NCBI RefSeq assembly: GCF_963675905.1
Contig: NZ_OY780936.1
Coordinates: 2,923,946-2,987,945 of the forward strand
From: an uncultured Bacteroides sp.
GTDB taxonomy: Bacteria; Bacteroidota; Bacteroidia; Bacteroidales; Bacteroidaceae
Reading direction: 5' to 3'
Length of the DNA: 64,000 nt
Shown here: positions 17,552 through 26,160 of the stretch, piece after piece
Numbering within the stretch: position 1 is the first letter of the stretch
Layout: every line of letters starts with the position of its first letter
The notes under the pieces: generated by a model
The model's input: only the letters and a program-made list of their open reading frames with translations
Database searches by the model: none
What the model was told of the DNA's origin: nothing
Program-made: the position numbers and the translations under genes

Positions 17552-19657
17552 TTAAGGCATTGGAGAAAGACCTTCCCACTTCACATCCCAATTTCCATCT
17601 TTAGGAAAGCCCGGATTATTTTCCTTACAACCATCCCAACCCGCACACATCATAGAGATGGCAGTCAGCAAACCACCATTCCCTGGAAGATAAACACGCA
17701 AACGATCATCCTGATAATTGTGTCCATTCACCAGATAGGTATTTGTGCGTTTATTCATCAACAGTGCACCAACAGCTTTTTCCGGTTCACCAAGGCGAGC
17801 AGCATTCATTGCTGTCATCGGATAATCCCATCCCCAGGTTTCGTTCCAGTTCCAGTTATCCCAAATCCAGTTGAGTGTATTCTTCATATAATCTTCACGC
17901 ACAAGATTACACTTTGGTAAAATACCTTCTGCACCAAGTACAGCCATGTGGTCGGAAGTAAAACGAATATCTTTATATGTATCAAGAGCTGTCTCTGCTG
18001 CCAGATATAAAGTATCCTGTGCAGCAAGCGGAGATAGTTTCTGTATCAGTTCATCCCATTTCTTATTACGTTGTTCGCCTGTGCGTTCACGCCATTTCTG
18101 AGCAACACTCATTGCAAAGTGCCAGTAAGAAAGCTCAAAAGGAGGATTTACAGTTTCTGAAGCACGAAGAGTTTCCTGAGCTGGTATAGCTCCTTTCAAC
18201 ACAAAACGATCTTTATCTTTTTCATAAGTAGCAAACGAGTACATAAAATCGGCAGTTTCCTGTACTAGCTTGTTATATTTCTTAAGAACCTCAGCATTAG
18301 GGTTGCTACGATAAAGCAGTTCGGCCATATAGATTAAGTGAGGTTGTTGCCAGATAAGGAATGAACCTACTTTTGAAGGAGCTTCAATTGCCGAAGGATC
18401 TGTCATCTTCATCCAACGAACACCATCAAATCCCTGACGTTTTGCAATTTCTTTAGCAACAGGATAAGCTTTTTCGTACCATCCCAACGTACGGTCCAGA
18501 AGTTCAGGACGATTCCATAATGCAAACTGAGCCTGATGCCACCAAATCATTTCAAGGTGGAACTTACCAAACCAAGAATTATAAGTCAGTCCTGTTTCCT
18601 GTGGAGGAGTGGAACCAGCACATTGAATTGCAAGAAGATATTGAGAAAGCACCACACGACGTTCAAGTTCTTTAGCACGAGCATCTTTACATGCAGAAAA
18701 ATCTACTGCACCACCATTCATCCAAAAGGAAGTCCAGTATTTATCTGACGCAGCAAATGTACTTGCAACACTAGGTTGCTTATCATATTGAATATTTGAA
18801 GTAAACAGACAAGTAAACGCAAACTTATCTGATTGGGGAGTAAGCACAAAATAGTTTTTCTGCTTTTCCGATAGTTTCGCTTTTCCTTCCCACTTTATCT
18901 GAACATAATATATAGTTTCACCAAGCTGTCTTTTAAGGATAGCCGAATTGGCATTCTGAGAAACAACAACAGTGCTGTGAAGATCATTCTTTGTCCAGTC
19001 GCATGCATCGTCACAATGTCCGCCGGTTGGATAAGGGAAACGGAAATTAACAGCAGGACGCAATGATGAACTGATTTTTGCAGCAATCATATCCTTCTGA
19101 GGATGGCAAGCTGTTTCTACTTGTACTGATTTACCATTCAGGGTAAAGTTGCTTATTACATCACCTTTCCACAAATCTAATTTCTGGTTGATTTTGGAAA
19201 TATCTGTTGCTTTTACATTCTTTCCTAATTCAAAACCTACAATTCCCAGGTGTAAACGATGAGGATTTACTCTGAACCAGTTAGAAGCATCTTGCTGACG
19301 ACCATCTTCATTAAACTGCGTTGAGTAAGGCTCTTGCTTTCCATGACCAAAATCATAGTTTTTCAAAGTCTCTTCGTGTTTGTAATTCTTTGGATTTGCA
19401 TAACTATGCCATCCCCATTGTGATTGAGTTCCAAGTGGCACTCCATTTGAATACATTTCAGGGAATGTTTGCAAACCTGTAGCATCAACAGTATAAGCAA
19501 ACTCTCCGTTCCCTACAGAAAGAGAAGAAAGAGAATCAAACGCTGTAACTTGTGGATTGTTACGGGTAACCAAAGCCAGACGATTAATCGGCGTTTGTTT
19601 TGCGACTCCGCTCACTGAACAGATGAGAGCTAAACAAGAATATAAAATTTTTTTCAT
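17552..19657 (-). CDS. Exported six-hairpin glycosidase-like protein
   Basis: 701 residues with a signal peptide (KKILYSCLALICSVSGVAKQ). N-terminal beta-sandwich-like part to about 300 (SLSVGNGEFAYTVDATGLQTFPE), then a helical barrel (WHQAQFALWNRPELLDRTLGWYE, PFELSYWHFAMSVAQKWRERTG, WNWNETWGWDYPMTAMNAARLG, YLPGNGGLLTAISMMCAGWDG). This layout is seen in GH65/GH95-type enzymes and many unassigned Bacteroides glycosidases; family and substrate are not settled. It has its own perfect -7 element and is followed by the DUF4450 gene, a likely two-gene operon next to rhaR. Confidence 0.65.
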   Translation of the reverse strand: MKKILYSCLALICSVSGVAKQTPINRLALVTRNNPQVTAFDSLSSLSVGNGEFAYTVDATGLQTFPEMYSNGVPLGTQSQWGWHSYANPKNYKHEETLKNYDFGHGKQEPYSTQFNEDGRQQDASNWFRVNPHRLHLGIVGFELGKNVKATDISKINQKLDLWKGDVISNFTLNGKSVQVETACHPQKDMIAAKISSSLRPAVNFRFPYPTGGHCDDACDWTKNDLHSTVVVSQNANSAILKRQLGETIYYVQIKWEGKAKLSEKQKNYFVLTPQSDKFAFTCLFTSNIQYDKQPSVASTFAASDKYWTSFWMNGGAVDFSACKDARAKELERRVVLSQYLLAIQCAGSTPPQETGLTYNSWFGKFHLEMIWWHQAQFALWNRPELLDRTLGWYEKAYPVAKEIAKRQGFDGVRWMKMTDPSAIEAPSKVGSFLIWQQPHLIYMAELLYRSNPNAEVLKKYNKLVQETADFMYSFATYEKDKDRFVLKGAIPAQETLRASETVNPPFELSYWHFAMSVAQKWRERTGEQRNKKWDELIQKLSPLAAQDTLYLAAETALDTYKDIRFTSDHMAVLGAEGILPKCNLVREDYMKNTLNWIWDNWNWNETWGWDYPMTAMNAARLGEPEKAVGALLMNKRTNTYLVNGHNYQDDRLRVYLPGNGGLLTAISMMCAGWDGCKENNPGFPKDGNWDVKWEGLSPMP

Positions 19658-19699
19658 GGTGTTTACTTGACTATTTAGATAGTATTTTGATTATAAGCA

Positions 19700-19707
19700 C
19701 AAATATA
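19700..19707 (-). promoter_or_regulatory. -7 element TATATTTG of the six-hairpin glycosidase operon
   Basis: Perfect TAnnTTTG on the minus strand, 42 bp before the ATG at 19657. Confidence 0.6.
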
Positions 19708-19822
19708 AACGTTTATTTTTCTTTAATTTATATAAACAATGACATTTATGCTGTGTTATTTGACTGTAAACTAACACTTATTCAAGATAGATGCTATCTA
19801 GTATTATCATTAAATTTTAATT

Positions 19823-20030
19823 ATTCACCAATAAATAAAATCCATTGGTGAATGGCTGAAAACCAAAGGCGAATGAAAAATAAAAAGCAACCATAACTCC
19901 CTCACTTAATTTATATATCTATCTGATTACTTGTTTATTAAATGGTGATGGTAGCATTTTCATCCATCACCAATTCCCTCACTTTCGAAGCCATCCCTCA
20001 CCATTTCGTGCCATTTCTTATCATTTCAGG
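19823..20030. repeat. Intergenic region with CACC-motif inverted repeats
   Basis: The 722-bp gap 19658-20379 has no gene. It holds two inverted repeats, ATTCACCAAT/ATTGGTGAAT (19823-19832, 19844-19853) and GGTGATGG/CCATCACC (19944-19951, 19964-19971). These are followed by CCAT-led, roughly 10-27-bp spaced degenerate repeats to 20030 (CCATCCCTCACC, CCATTTCGTG, CCATTTCTTA). The remainder, to 20379, shows nothing I can name. Confidence 0.5.
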
Positions 20031-20379
20031 CAAAGACTCAGAGTCGAGATACCATCTATAGAAAAAGCATTAAAAGACAAATGGAAGTATGTTTTAATTA
20101 AAACTCTTCCCCAAATTTGTTAATTGTGATCAAAATAGTGAGAGTAGAGATCTTTTAGTGATGCTTCAGTTAGAGATAAAAACACATCCGTCACTGTGCA
20201 TTTCACTAATAAACAAGGGATTGAATGTAAAGATAGCAAAAACGCACACAGTAGTACTTTTGATTGAAAAACTTATTTTTTTGATTTCATATTAAAGAGA
20301 AAAGAACCTCCTTATTATCTACACAGAAAAAAGATTAATCAAAATGGCACTCTGTTTATTCGTTTTAATTCTAAAAGTT

Positions 20380-21294
20380 TTAGAGTTCTAACTCTGTCTC
20401 ACGACCAAAACTACGATATTCAAGTGGCGTAAATCCTGTTCTTTTCTTAAATAAAGAGAAAAAGTGTTCGGTTGAAGTATAATTTAATTGATATGAGATT
20501 TCTTTGACTGATTGAGATGTGCCAACTAAAAGTTGCTTTGCTTTACGCAGCTTCAGTTCCTGAAAATATTTTGCAGGAGCATATCCAGTATAGTCCTTAA
20601 ATATTTTCCTGAACCAGGAGTAACTTATATTAAGTTTCATAGCAAGCTCTTCAGGATCAACATCTTTAAAAACATTTTCGTTCATTATAATTTTAGCCTG
20701 CTCTATCTTTTGATCCATATCTCCAATTTCATATATTTTATTCTTAGAAATTGATAAAATCATTCCTAGCATATGCAACACTATCCCTGCAAGATATTGT
20801 TGAGAAGATATTTTATCGGTTTCTGCAACCTCTATTGCACGTGAGAACAGATTTACCAGTTCTTCATTTAAACCAACTTCAAGAATTTGCTTTTCTGGCG
20901 ACAAAAATGAGTTTTTAACAATGTTATCAATCATCTCTCCCTCAAATCCTATATAATATTCATTCCATCCGGTATGTATTAGAGGATGGTAAGTGTGCCA
21001 TTGTCCTGGGAAAAGAACCATTAAGCGACCTTTACAAATTTGAGTTTCAGGCGTTGAATCGGAAGTGAAAAGTCCACGACCCTTTGTAATATAGACAAAC
21101 TGATATTCTCTTAATATACGACCTTTTTGAGCATTAAAAAAATAACCTAAGGGATGATCTTTCAGAGGATAAGGAGAATTTGGAACTATAGATTGAAACC
21201 CCACAGTATTAACAGACAGACCAAACTTCTGGTCCATGTCATTAACAATTAAATATTTAAAATCTACGCCCAAATCGTTATAATCCCTTGTCAT
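20380..21294 (-). CDS. rhaR: AraC-family regulator of rhamnose genes (RhaR-like)
   Basis: 304 residues. N-terminal cupin-type ligand domain (about 30-140, ITKGRGLFTSDSTPETQICKGRLMVLFPGQWHTYHPL) and a C-terminal AraC double HTH (about 210-300, DPEELAMKLNISYSWFRKIFKDYTGYAPAKYFQELKL, then VKEISYQLNYTSTEHFFSLFKKRTGFTPLEYR). In B. thetaiotaomicron an AraC regulator beside the rhaKIPAO genes is the rhamnose-responsive activator RhaR (known from that species). Position next to rhaD-rhaT-rhaI-rhaB and GH105 supports the same role here. It has its own promoter, so it is separate from the operon it probably controls. Confidence 0.85.
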   Translation of the reverse strand: MTRDYNDLGVDFKYLIVNDMDQKFGLSVNTVGFQSIVPNSPYPLKDHPLGYFFNAQKGRILREYQFVYITKGRGLFTSDSTPETQICKGRLMVLFPGQWHTYHPLIHTGWNEYYIGFEGEMIDNIVKNSFLSPEKQILEVGLNEELVNLFSRAIEVAETDKISSQQYLAGIVLHMLGMILSISKNKIYEIGDMDQKIEQAKIIMNENVFKDVDPEELAMKLNISYSWFRKIFKDYTGYAPAKYFQELKLRKAKQLLVGTSQSVKEISYQLNYTSTEHFFSLFKKRTGFTPLEYRSFGRETELEL

Positions 21295-21320
21295 TGTTGC
21301 TTAAAGTGTTGTTATCTAGG

Positions 21321-21328
21321 CAAAAATA
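21321..21328 (-). promoter_or_regulatory. -7 element TATTTTTG of rhaR
   Basis: Perfect TAnnTTTG on the minus strand, 26 bp before the rhaR ATG. Confidence 0.55.
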
Positions 21329-21391
21329 GATATTATTTCTGACAATGGAACGACAAAGAGCTAAAGGAAGCCTAAAAAAATAAAAAAATAA

Positions 21392-21441
21392 ATGTGAGTT
21401 TTTTGCAAAAACAAATATATATTTTTACAAAAAACTCACAT
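21392..21441 (-). terminator. Terminator of the rhamnose operon after GH105
   Basis: Perfect 14-bp stem (21392-21405 with 21428-21441, ATGTGAGTTTTTTG and complement), 22-nt loop. On the minus strand two T-runs follow. It is 25 bp past the GH105 stop and closes the rha transcript before the rhaR promoter. Confidence 0.85.
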
Positions 21442-21466
21442 AAAGATAAAGAAAATAAGGTTATTC

Positions 21467-22774
21467 TTATTTCTTCACTACTATTTTATCATATTGTTGC
21501 TCTGCTTTTATTTCTGTATAAACAGGAGCATCAATCATTTCAACCAGCGCCCTTAAAACAGGACCTTCTCCCATTGGATCATTTTCCTGAGTAGGACGAT
21601 TATAATAATATGTGATAGCAGGCATAATTCCGGTACCTACACAGATACCAGTAACATCACCATTATCTGTTATTAATTTCATCATTCCTTTAAGTCCCTG
21701 TTCGGCAACGTAAATAAAATCAGGATGCAACCATCCTTCTTTAACACCACGAGCAATACCAAAGACAAACATTGCAGTACCAGTAATTTCTTCAAATGAA
21801 TCTTCTTTATCAAGAAGCTGATGCCATAGGCCATTTTTACCCTGATAACGAGCTACACCACTAGCTTGTTGCTGGAAATTCTTAATCACAGCATCACGCA
21901 GCGGATGATTCTTAGGCATTCTGGAAAGAAGATCTGCCTGTGCCATGAATACCCATCCATTTGCACGACTCCAATGAGCAGCTCCATGCTCATTATTATC
22001 AGTATGATAACAGTGGTAATATATATTTTTCTCAGGGCACCACAAATACTTAGTATAATTCAAAATCTGGTTAGCAGCATCAGTAAAATACTTTTCATCG
22101 CCAGTCATTGTACCCATTCTAGACAAGAAAGATATAGCCATAAAAGCATCATCAGCCCAGATTGTATTAACATGCGGCCAAAGGCGTGCTATAGTTCCAT
22201 CTGCCAAACGAGGCTCTGCATAATTTAAATGATCAGCAGTCTGATTAATATAATTCAAGAATGATTTATTGGGATGACACTTCTGAAGTTCTATTAAACT
22301 TGCTCCCATTGGGCCATTATCGTCAAGGCGTTTTCCACGGAATATCATGTGCCAGTTTACTTCACGAACCGCTTTCCATCCTCCTTCCTTTAATGTCTTA
22401 TCATATAGTTTCCTGAAATAATCAAGATTTCCTTCATTAAATACGAAATTCATATTTTTTAAGACATATTCATCATACTTTTTATCGCCAATCTTATCTG
22501 CTAATTCAAGTAAAGCAATGTTTGTTACACCATTTGTATAATGCCAATCATTATATTTACTTTCAACTTTAACATCAGTCGTAAGAGGCACATTTTTAAG
22601 TGACTTATATATCTCTCCTGTCTTTTTATTTTTAAACTCATATTTAGTACTGCTTAAAATACGATCAGCAATTTTCACAGCAGTTTCTTTAGGAGTCATC
22701 TTTGTCTGAGCAGAAATAGGCACAAAAAAAAGGGTGATAACACCCAGCAATAAATTCTTCTTTAAATTCATCAT
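21467..22774 (-). CDS. GH105 unsaturated rhamnogalacturonyl hydrolase
   Basis: 435 residues, signal peptide to about residue 23 (LLLGVITLFFVPISAQ). The (alpha/alpha)6-barrel motifs of GH88/GH105 are present: TIWADDAFMAISFLSRMG with the catalytic Asp, and HGAAHWSRANGW. It removes the unsaturated galacturonate left at the non-reducing end by pectate or rhamnogalacturonan lyases, freeing a rhamnose-ended product. It lies last in the rha gene string, but a 20-bp hairpin separates it from rhaD, so its expression level may differ. Its place corresponds to where B. thetaiotaomicron has the lactaldehyde oxidoreductase rhaO. Confidence 0.9.
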   Translation of the reverse strand: MMNLKKNLLLGVITLFFVPISAQTKMTPKETAVKIADRILSSTKYEFKNKKTGEIYKSLKNVPLTTDVKVESKYNDWHYTNGVTNIALLELADKIGDKKYDEYVLKNMNFVFNEGNLDYFRKLYDKTLKEGGWKAVREVNWHMIFRGKRLDDNGPMGASLIELQKCHPNKSFLNYINQTADHLNYAEPRLADGTIARLWPHVNTIWADDAFMAISFLSRMGTMTGDEKYFTDAANQILNYTKYLWCPEKNIYYHCYHTDNNEHGAAHWSRANGWVFMAQADLLSRMPKNHPLRDAVIKNFQQQASGVARYQGKNGLWHQLLDKEDSFEEITGTAMFVFGIARGVKEGWLHPDFIYVAEQGLKGMMKLITDNGDVTGICVGTGIMPAITYYYNRPTQENDPMGEGPVLRALVEMIDAPVYTEIKAEQQYDKIVVKK

Positions 22775-22794
22775 AAACGAATATAGATTATATC

Positions 22795-22840
22795 AGAATA
22801 AGATTTGAATTTGATTTTTCAAATTCAAATCTCCTATTCT
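22795..22840 (-). terminator. Intercistronic hairpin between rhaD and GH105
   Basis: Stem 14 bp (22801-22814 with 22819-22832) extended by 6 bp (AGAATA/TATTCT) after a 2-nt bulge; 4-nt loop. It has no clear T-run on the minus strand, so it may be an RNA-stability or attenuation element, not a full terminator. Confidence 0.65.
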
Positions 22841-22868
22841 AACACAATATTTTTAATTATACACTATA

Positions 22869-23678
22869 CTATTTAGGCAAATTGAAAGCAACTTTCAACT
22901 CTTCCATCAATTCATCAGCCATACCTGTAGGTTCAAAACCCATGGATTTTGCTGTCAAGTATATCTGAGCTGATTTAGAAAGTGTGTCAACCATATCAAA
23001 TGCTTCCATTACGTTTTCGCCTACAGCGCAAACACCATGCTTTTCCCACATTACAACATCATATTCAGCAAGTTCTTTAACTGTAGCATCAGCTAATTCA
23101 AGTGAACTAGGTAATTTATAAGGAATAATACCCAATCCTCTTGGACAGAATGCTCTTGTTTCTGGGATCATACTCCAAAGTAGTTTTGTAAGTACATCTT
23201 TTTCCAGGAATGCAGGATTGTGAGTCATTGCTACTAAATCAATTGGGTGTGTGTGCATAGCTGCTTTATAGCTAGATCCGCTACCAATTAAATAGTTATG
23301 CATTGACAAGTGAGCAGGAAGTTCTGAAGTAGGAAGAACTACCTGATCAGCAATAATCTCATAACTGGCACAATCATCACATATACGAATAACGGAACCG
23401 TTTTCCATTGGGAAACGAGCCAAGTCGCGCATACGTTTGTTAGTTCCTTTACAGAAGAAATAGCAACCTTTCAAGTTTGGAAGAGTTGTTCCAATCTGCA
23501 TTTTGCCACTAATTGCCTTCATTCCTTTGATCTCATCAGTAACTACATCTGTAATATTGATAGTAATATTACCACCATTACGTTCTGCCCAACCTTTTTG
23601 CCAAAGGTATCCAGCAACTTCAGCAACTTCAGCAACTTGCTTGGCAAGAGCTGGATTATTTTCTAAAATTGATTTCAT
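22869..23678 (-). CDS. rhaD: Rhamnulose-1-phosphate aldolase
   Basis: 269 residues, class II (zinc) aldolase. It splits L-rhamnulose-1-phosphate into dihydroxyacetone phosphate and L-lactaldehyde. Seen: WAERNGGNITINITD near the N-terminus, the zinc-ligand region MHTHPIDLVAMTH, and a third His in VMWEKHGVCAVGENV. Length and order match E. coli RhaD. Third enzyme of the rhamnose pathway, downstream of rhaT with an 80-bp gap. Called rhaA in the B. thetaiotaomicron literature. Confidence 0.96.
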   Translation of the reverse strand: MKSILENNPALAKQVAEVAEVAGYLWQKGWAERNGGNITINITDVVTDEIKGMKAISGKMQIGTTLPNLKGCYFFCKGTNKRMRDLARFPMENGSVIRICDDCASYEIIADQVVLPTSELPAHLSMHNYLIGSGSSYKAAMHTHPIDLVAMTHNPAFLEKDVLTKLLWSMIPETRAFCPRGLGIIPYKLPSSLELADATVKELAEYDVVMWEKHGVCAVGENVMEAFDMVDTLSKSAQIYLTAKSMGFEPTGMADELMEELKVAFNLPK

Positions 23679-23758
23679 ATTCTAAATTCTATTTTTATTG
23701 ATAAGGATTATACAAATTAGTATCTTCCTATCGATATAATCATTCGTTATAAAAAAAA

Positions 23759-24790
23759 TCAGGATTGCGCCATTGCTACCACAATGATAGACGAAATCAG
23801 CACAACGAGACCTAATATAAGTGTACCTATGGTAGCACTACTGGCACCTTTCCATTCCTTAAGAATGATGCCCCAGAAATTACTGAATGTAACATTGAGT
23901 GACATTAGGATACTCCAGGAGAAAGCCAATAAAACAGGACTGTCAAGAAGGAAACTTTTACCCATTTCTAAACCAAAGAACTGTGAATACCAAAGTACAC
24001 CAGCAAGTGCACAAAATAACACATTATTTGTTAAAGTCTTGCTATCCACAGAAAGATATTCTTTTCCAGTCTTATTCTTTATGTTTTGTTGTATGCAATA
24101 TGCTGCATTGGTTAAGAATCCGCCAAGTGTTACAAGGAATATAACCGGAAGACCAGCATACAAACCTTCGACCCCACCTGCTATTGCAGCTTCTTTAATT
24201 GGTATTCCAGCGTCGAGTCCTAAAGCAAAGCAAGCACTCATTACACCAGCAAGTAAAGCAACCAGCAACCCTTTTGTTAAAGCAAAATCCTTAACAGCAG
24301 CTTTCTTCTCCTCTTCAGTCATATTTTTAGAACGAAGACTTCCTGCATATCCGATAACTGCTATTCCAGCCAAAGTAATACATACTCCGATAAGAAGCAT
24401 TAAACCTTCACCGTGAAACAAATCTTTACCGCTAAATATTGCTGGGTAAAGAGTTCCAAATCCGGCACAGGTACCAAGAGCAATACTCTGACCCAGAGCA
24501 ACGCCAAGGTAACGCATACTTAATCCGAAAGTCAAACCTCCTACTCCCCAAAGCACACCATATGCCATTGAAGGAAGAGCGCCACCAGAGCTTAGTAATT
24601 GAAAGAGATTGCTACCTGCAGGAATTGCAAGTAATGCACCTAGTAAAGGGAATACTAACCAGGCAAAGATACCTTGCACGAGCCAGAAACTTTCCCAACT
24701 CCATTGCTTAACTTTTTTAATAGGCACATATGAACTACTTTGCCCCAAACTACCTATAGCAATAATTATTAAACCAATCAGTGTATTCAT
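23759..24790 (-). CDS. rhaT: L-rhamnose/proton symporter
   Basis: 343 residues with about ten membrane segments, RhaT family of the drug/metabolite transporter superfamily (LIGLIIIAIGSLGQSSSYVPIKKVKQWSWESFWLVQG, GVGGLTFGLSMRYLGVALGQSI). Imports L-rhamnose with protons. Placed between the isomerase and aldolase genes; a strong hairpin precedes it (24821-24868), which could set its level apart from the upstream enzymes. Called rhaP in B. thetaiotaomicron. Confidence 0.96.
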   Translation of the reverse strand: MNTLIGLIIIAIGSLGQSSSYVPIKKVKQWSWESFWLVQGIFAWLVFPLLGALLAIPAGSNLFQLLSSGGALPSMAYGVLWGVGGLTFGLSMRYLGVALGQSIALGTCAGFGTLYPAIFSGKDLFHGEGLMLLIGVCITLAGIAVIGYAGSLRSKNMTEEEKKAAVKDFALTKGLLVALLAGVMSACFALGLDAGIPIKEAAIAGGVEGLYAGLPVIFLVTLGGFLTNAAYCIQQNIKNKTGKEYLSVDSKTLTNNVLFCALAGVLWYSQFFGLEMGKSFLLDSPVLLAFSWSILMSLNVTFSNFWGIILKEWKGASSATIGTLILGLVVLISSIIVVAMAQS

Positions 24791-24820
24791 AATATTATAT
24801 CAACATTACACCTATTTGTA

Positions 24821-24868
24821 CGAATGAACCCATATGCTAAAAAGCATATGGGTATCCATGCACATTCG
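24821..24868 (-). other. Intercistronic hairpin between rhaI and rhaT
   Basis: Perfect 11-bp stem (24828-24838 with 24843-24853, ACCCATATGCT and complement) with an AAAA loop, plus an outer CGAATG/CATTCG pair (24821-24826, 24863-24868). No T-run follows, so transcript processing or differential stability is more likely than termination. Confidence 0.7.
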
Positions 24869-24881
24869 GCTTAATTAATTA

Positions 24882-26135
24882 TTATCTTTTAAATGTTACG
24901 TCAGCTTCGTATTTCTGGATTTCAGCAATAAATTCTTCACCTACTGGAACATTGTTCTGTAAGCAGAACATATCCCAAACTGCATTCCAAGGAAGACTCT
25001 TAGCTTCTTCAAGAAGAGCAAGACGCTCAAACAACTGACCGTTAGCTTCGTATTCACGTAACTTAGCGATTGGTTCAAGTAATGCTTGAATAAAACATTT
25101 TTGTGTTGCACGTGAACCAATAACATAAGCACCAATACGGTTAATTGAAGCATCGAAATAGTCAAGACCAATATTTACACGATCAAGTGCATTGCAACGT
25201 ACAATCTCTTTAGCCAAATCTAAAGTATCATCATTCATGATAGTCACGTGGTCAGAGTCCCAACGAATAGGACGACTTACGTGAAGCATGATTTCAGGAG
25301 TATAAAGCAATAAAGAAGAAATCTTATCGGCAACACTTTCTGTCAAGTGGAAGTGACCTGTATCCAAAGTAACAATCATGTTGTTTTTAGCACCATAACC
25401 TAAGTAGAAATCATAAGAACCTACTGTATAGCTTTCAGCACCGATACCAAATAATTTAGCTTCGATACAGTCTTTCATGTTATCATATTTAGTTTCAAAA
25501 ATCTCATCCAAAGATTCTTTCAACAGTTCACGATACTTAAGACGGTTAACAGTCTGATCTTTTGATCCGTCATGAATCCAAAGGTTCATAACACAAGGAG
25601 AACCTTGATATTTACCCATTGCTTCAGCAATAGCACGGCTGCGTTTTGTATGCTCAATCCAGAAATCACGGATTTCCTTATCAGGGTTAGCCAAAGTAAG
25701 GCTTCCACTCTTTGGATGAGAGAAAGAAGATGAGTTGAAATCCAACTTCATATTGTTTTCTTTTGCCCACTTCATCCAGCTTTCGAAATGCTTTGGTTCA
25801 ATTTGGTCACGGTCAACAAACTCACCACCAAAATCACCATAAATAGCATGTAAATTCAAACGATGAGTTCCAGGAATATAAGAAGCTGCTTTAAGAATAT
25901 CTGCTCTTACTTCATCAATATTACGTGCTTTACCAGGATGATTACCTGTAGTCTGAATACCACCTGACAACTGTCCGTCTGGGTTTTCGAATCCAACAAC
26001 ATCATCAGCTTGCCAGCAATGTAATGATAATGAAATCTTTTGTAAATCTTCCAATGCCTTGTTTACATCTACACCAACTGCAGCATATCTTTCAACTGCA
26101 ATGTCATAAGCCTTTTTAATTAATTCGTCTTTCAT
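24882..26135 (-). CDS. rhaI: L-rhamnose isomerase
   Basis: Converts L-rhamnose to L-rhamnulose (RhaA in E. coli, rhaI in Bacteroides). Conserved stretches: LSLHCWQADDVVGFE, GGIQTTGNHPGKARN, RLNLHAIYGDFGGEFVDRD, and the metal-site region IVTLDTGHFHLTESV with SRPIRWDSDHVTIMND. I start at MKDELIKKAYDIAVERY (26135), giving 417 residues; the Met 21 bp upstream is less likely. Follows rhaB by about 25 bp and is probably co-transcribed with it. Confidence 0.96.
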   Translation of the reverse strand: MKDELIKKAYDIAVERYAAVGVDVNKALEDLQKISLSLHCWQADDVVGFENPDGQLSGGIQTTGNHPGKARNIDEVRADILKAASYIPGTHRLNLHAIYGDFGGEFVDRDQIEPKHFESWMKWAKENNMKLDFNSSSFSHPKSGSLTLANPDKEIRDFWIEHTKRSRAIAEAMGKYQGSPCVMNLWIHDGSKDQTVNRLKYRELLKESLDEIFETKYDNMKDCIEAKLFGIGAESYTVGSYDFYLGYGAKNNMIVTLDTGHFHLTESVADKISSLLLYTPEIMLHVSRPIRWDSDHVTIMNDDTLDLAKEIVRCNALDRVNIGLDYFDASINRIGAYVIGSRATQKCFIQALLEPIAKLREYEANGQLFERLALLEEAKSLPWNAVWDMFCLQNNVPVGEEFIAEIQKYEADVTFKR

Positions 26136-26160
26136 GATTCTATTTTTTACATTCAATTAT

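Noticed and set aside
23784-24416. 210-codon open frame antisense to rhaT
   Set aside because: Shadow of the transporter's codon pattern; no promoter or recognisable domain.
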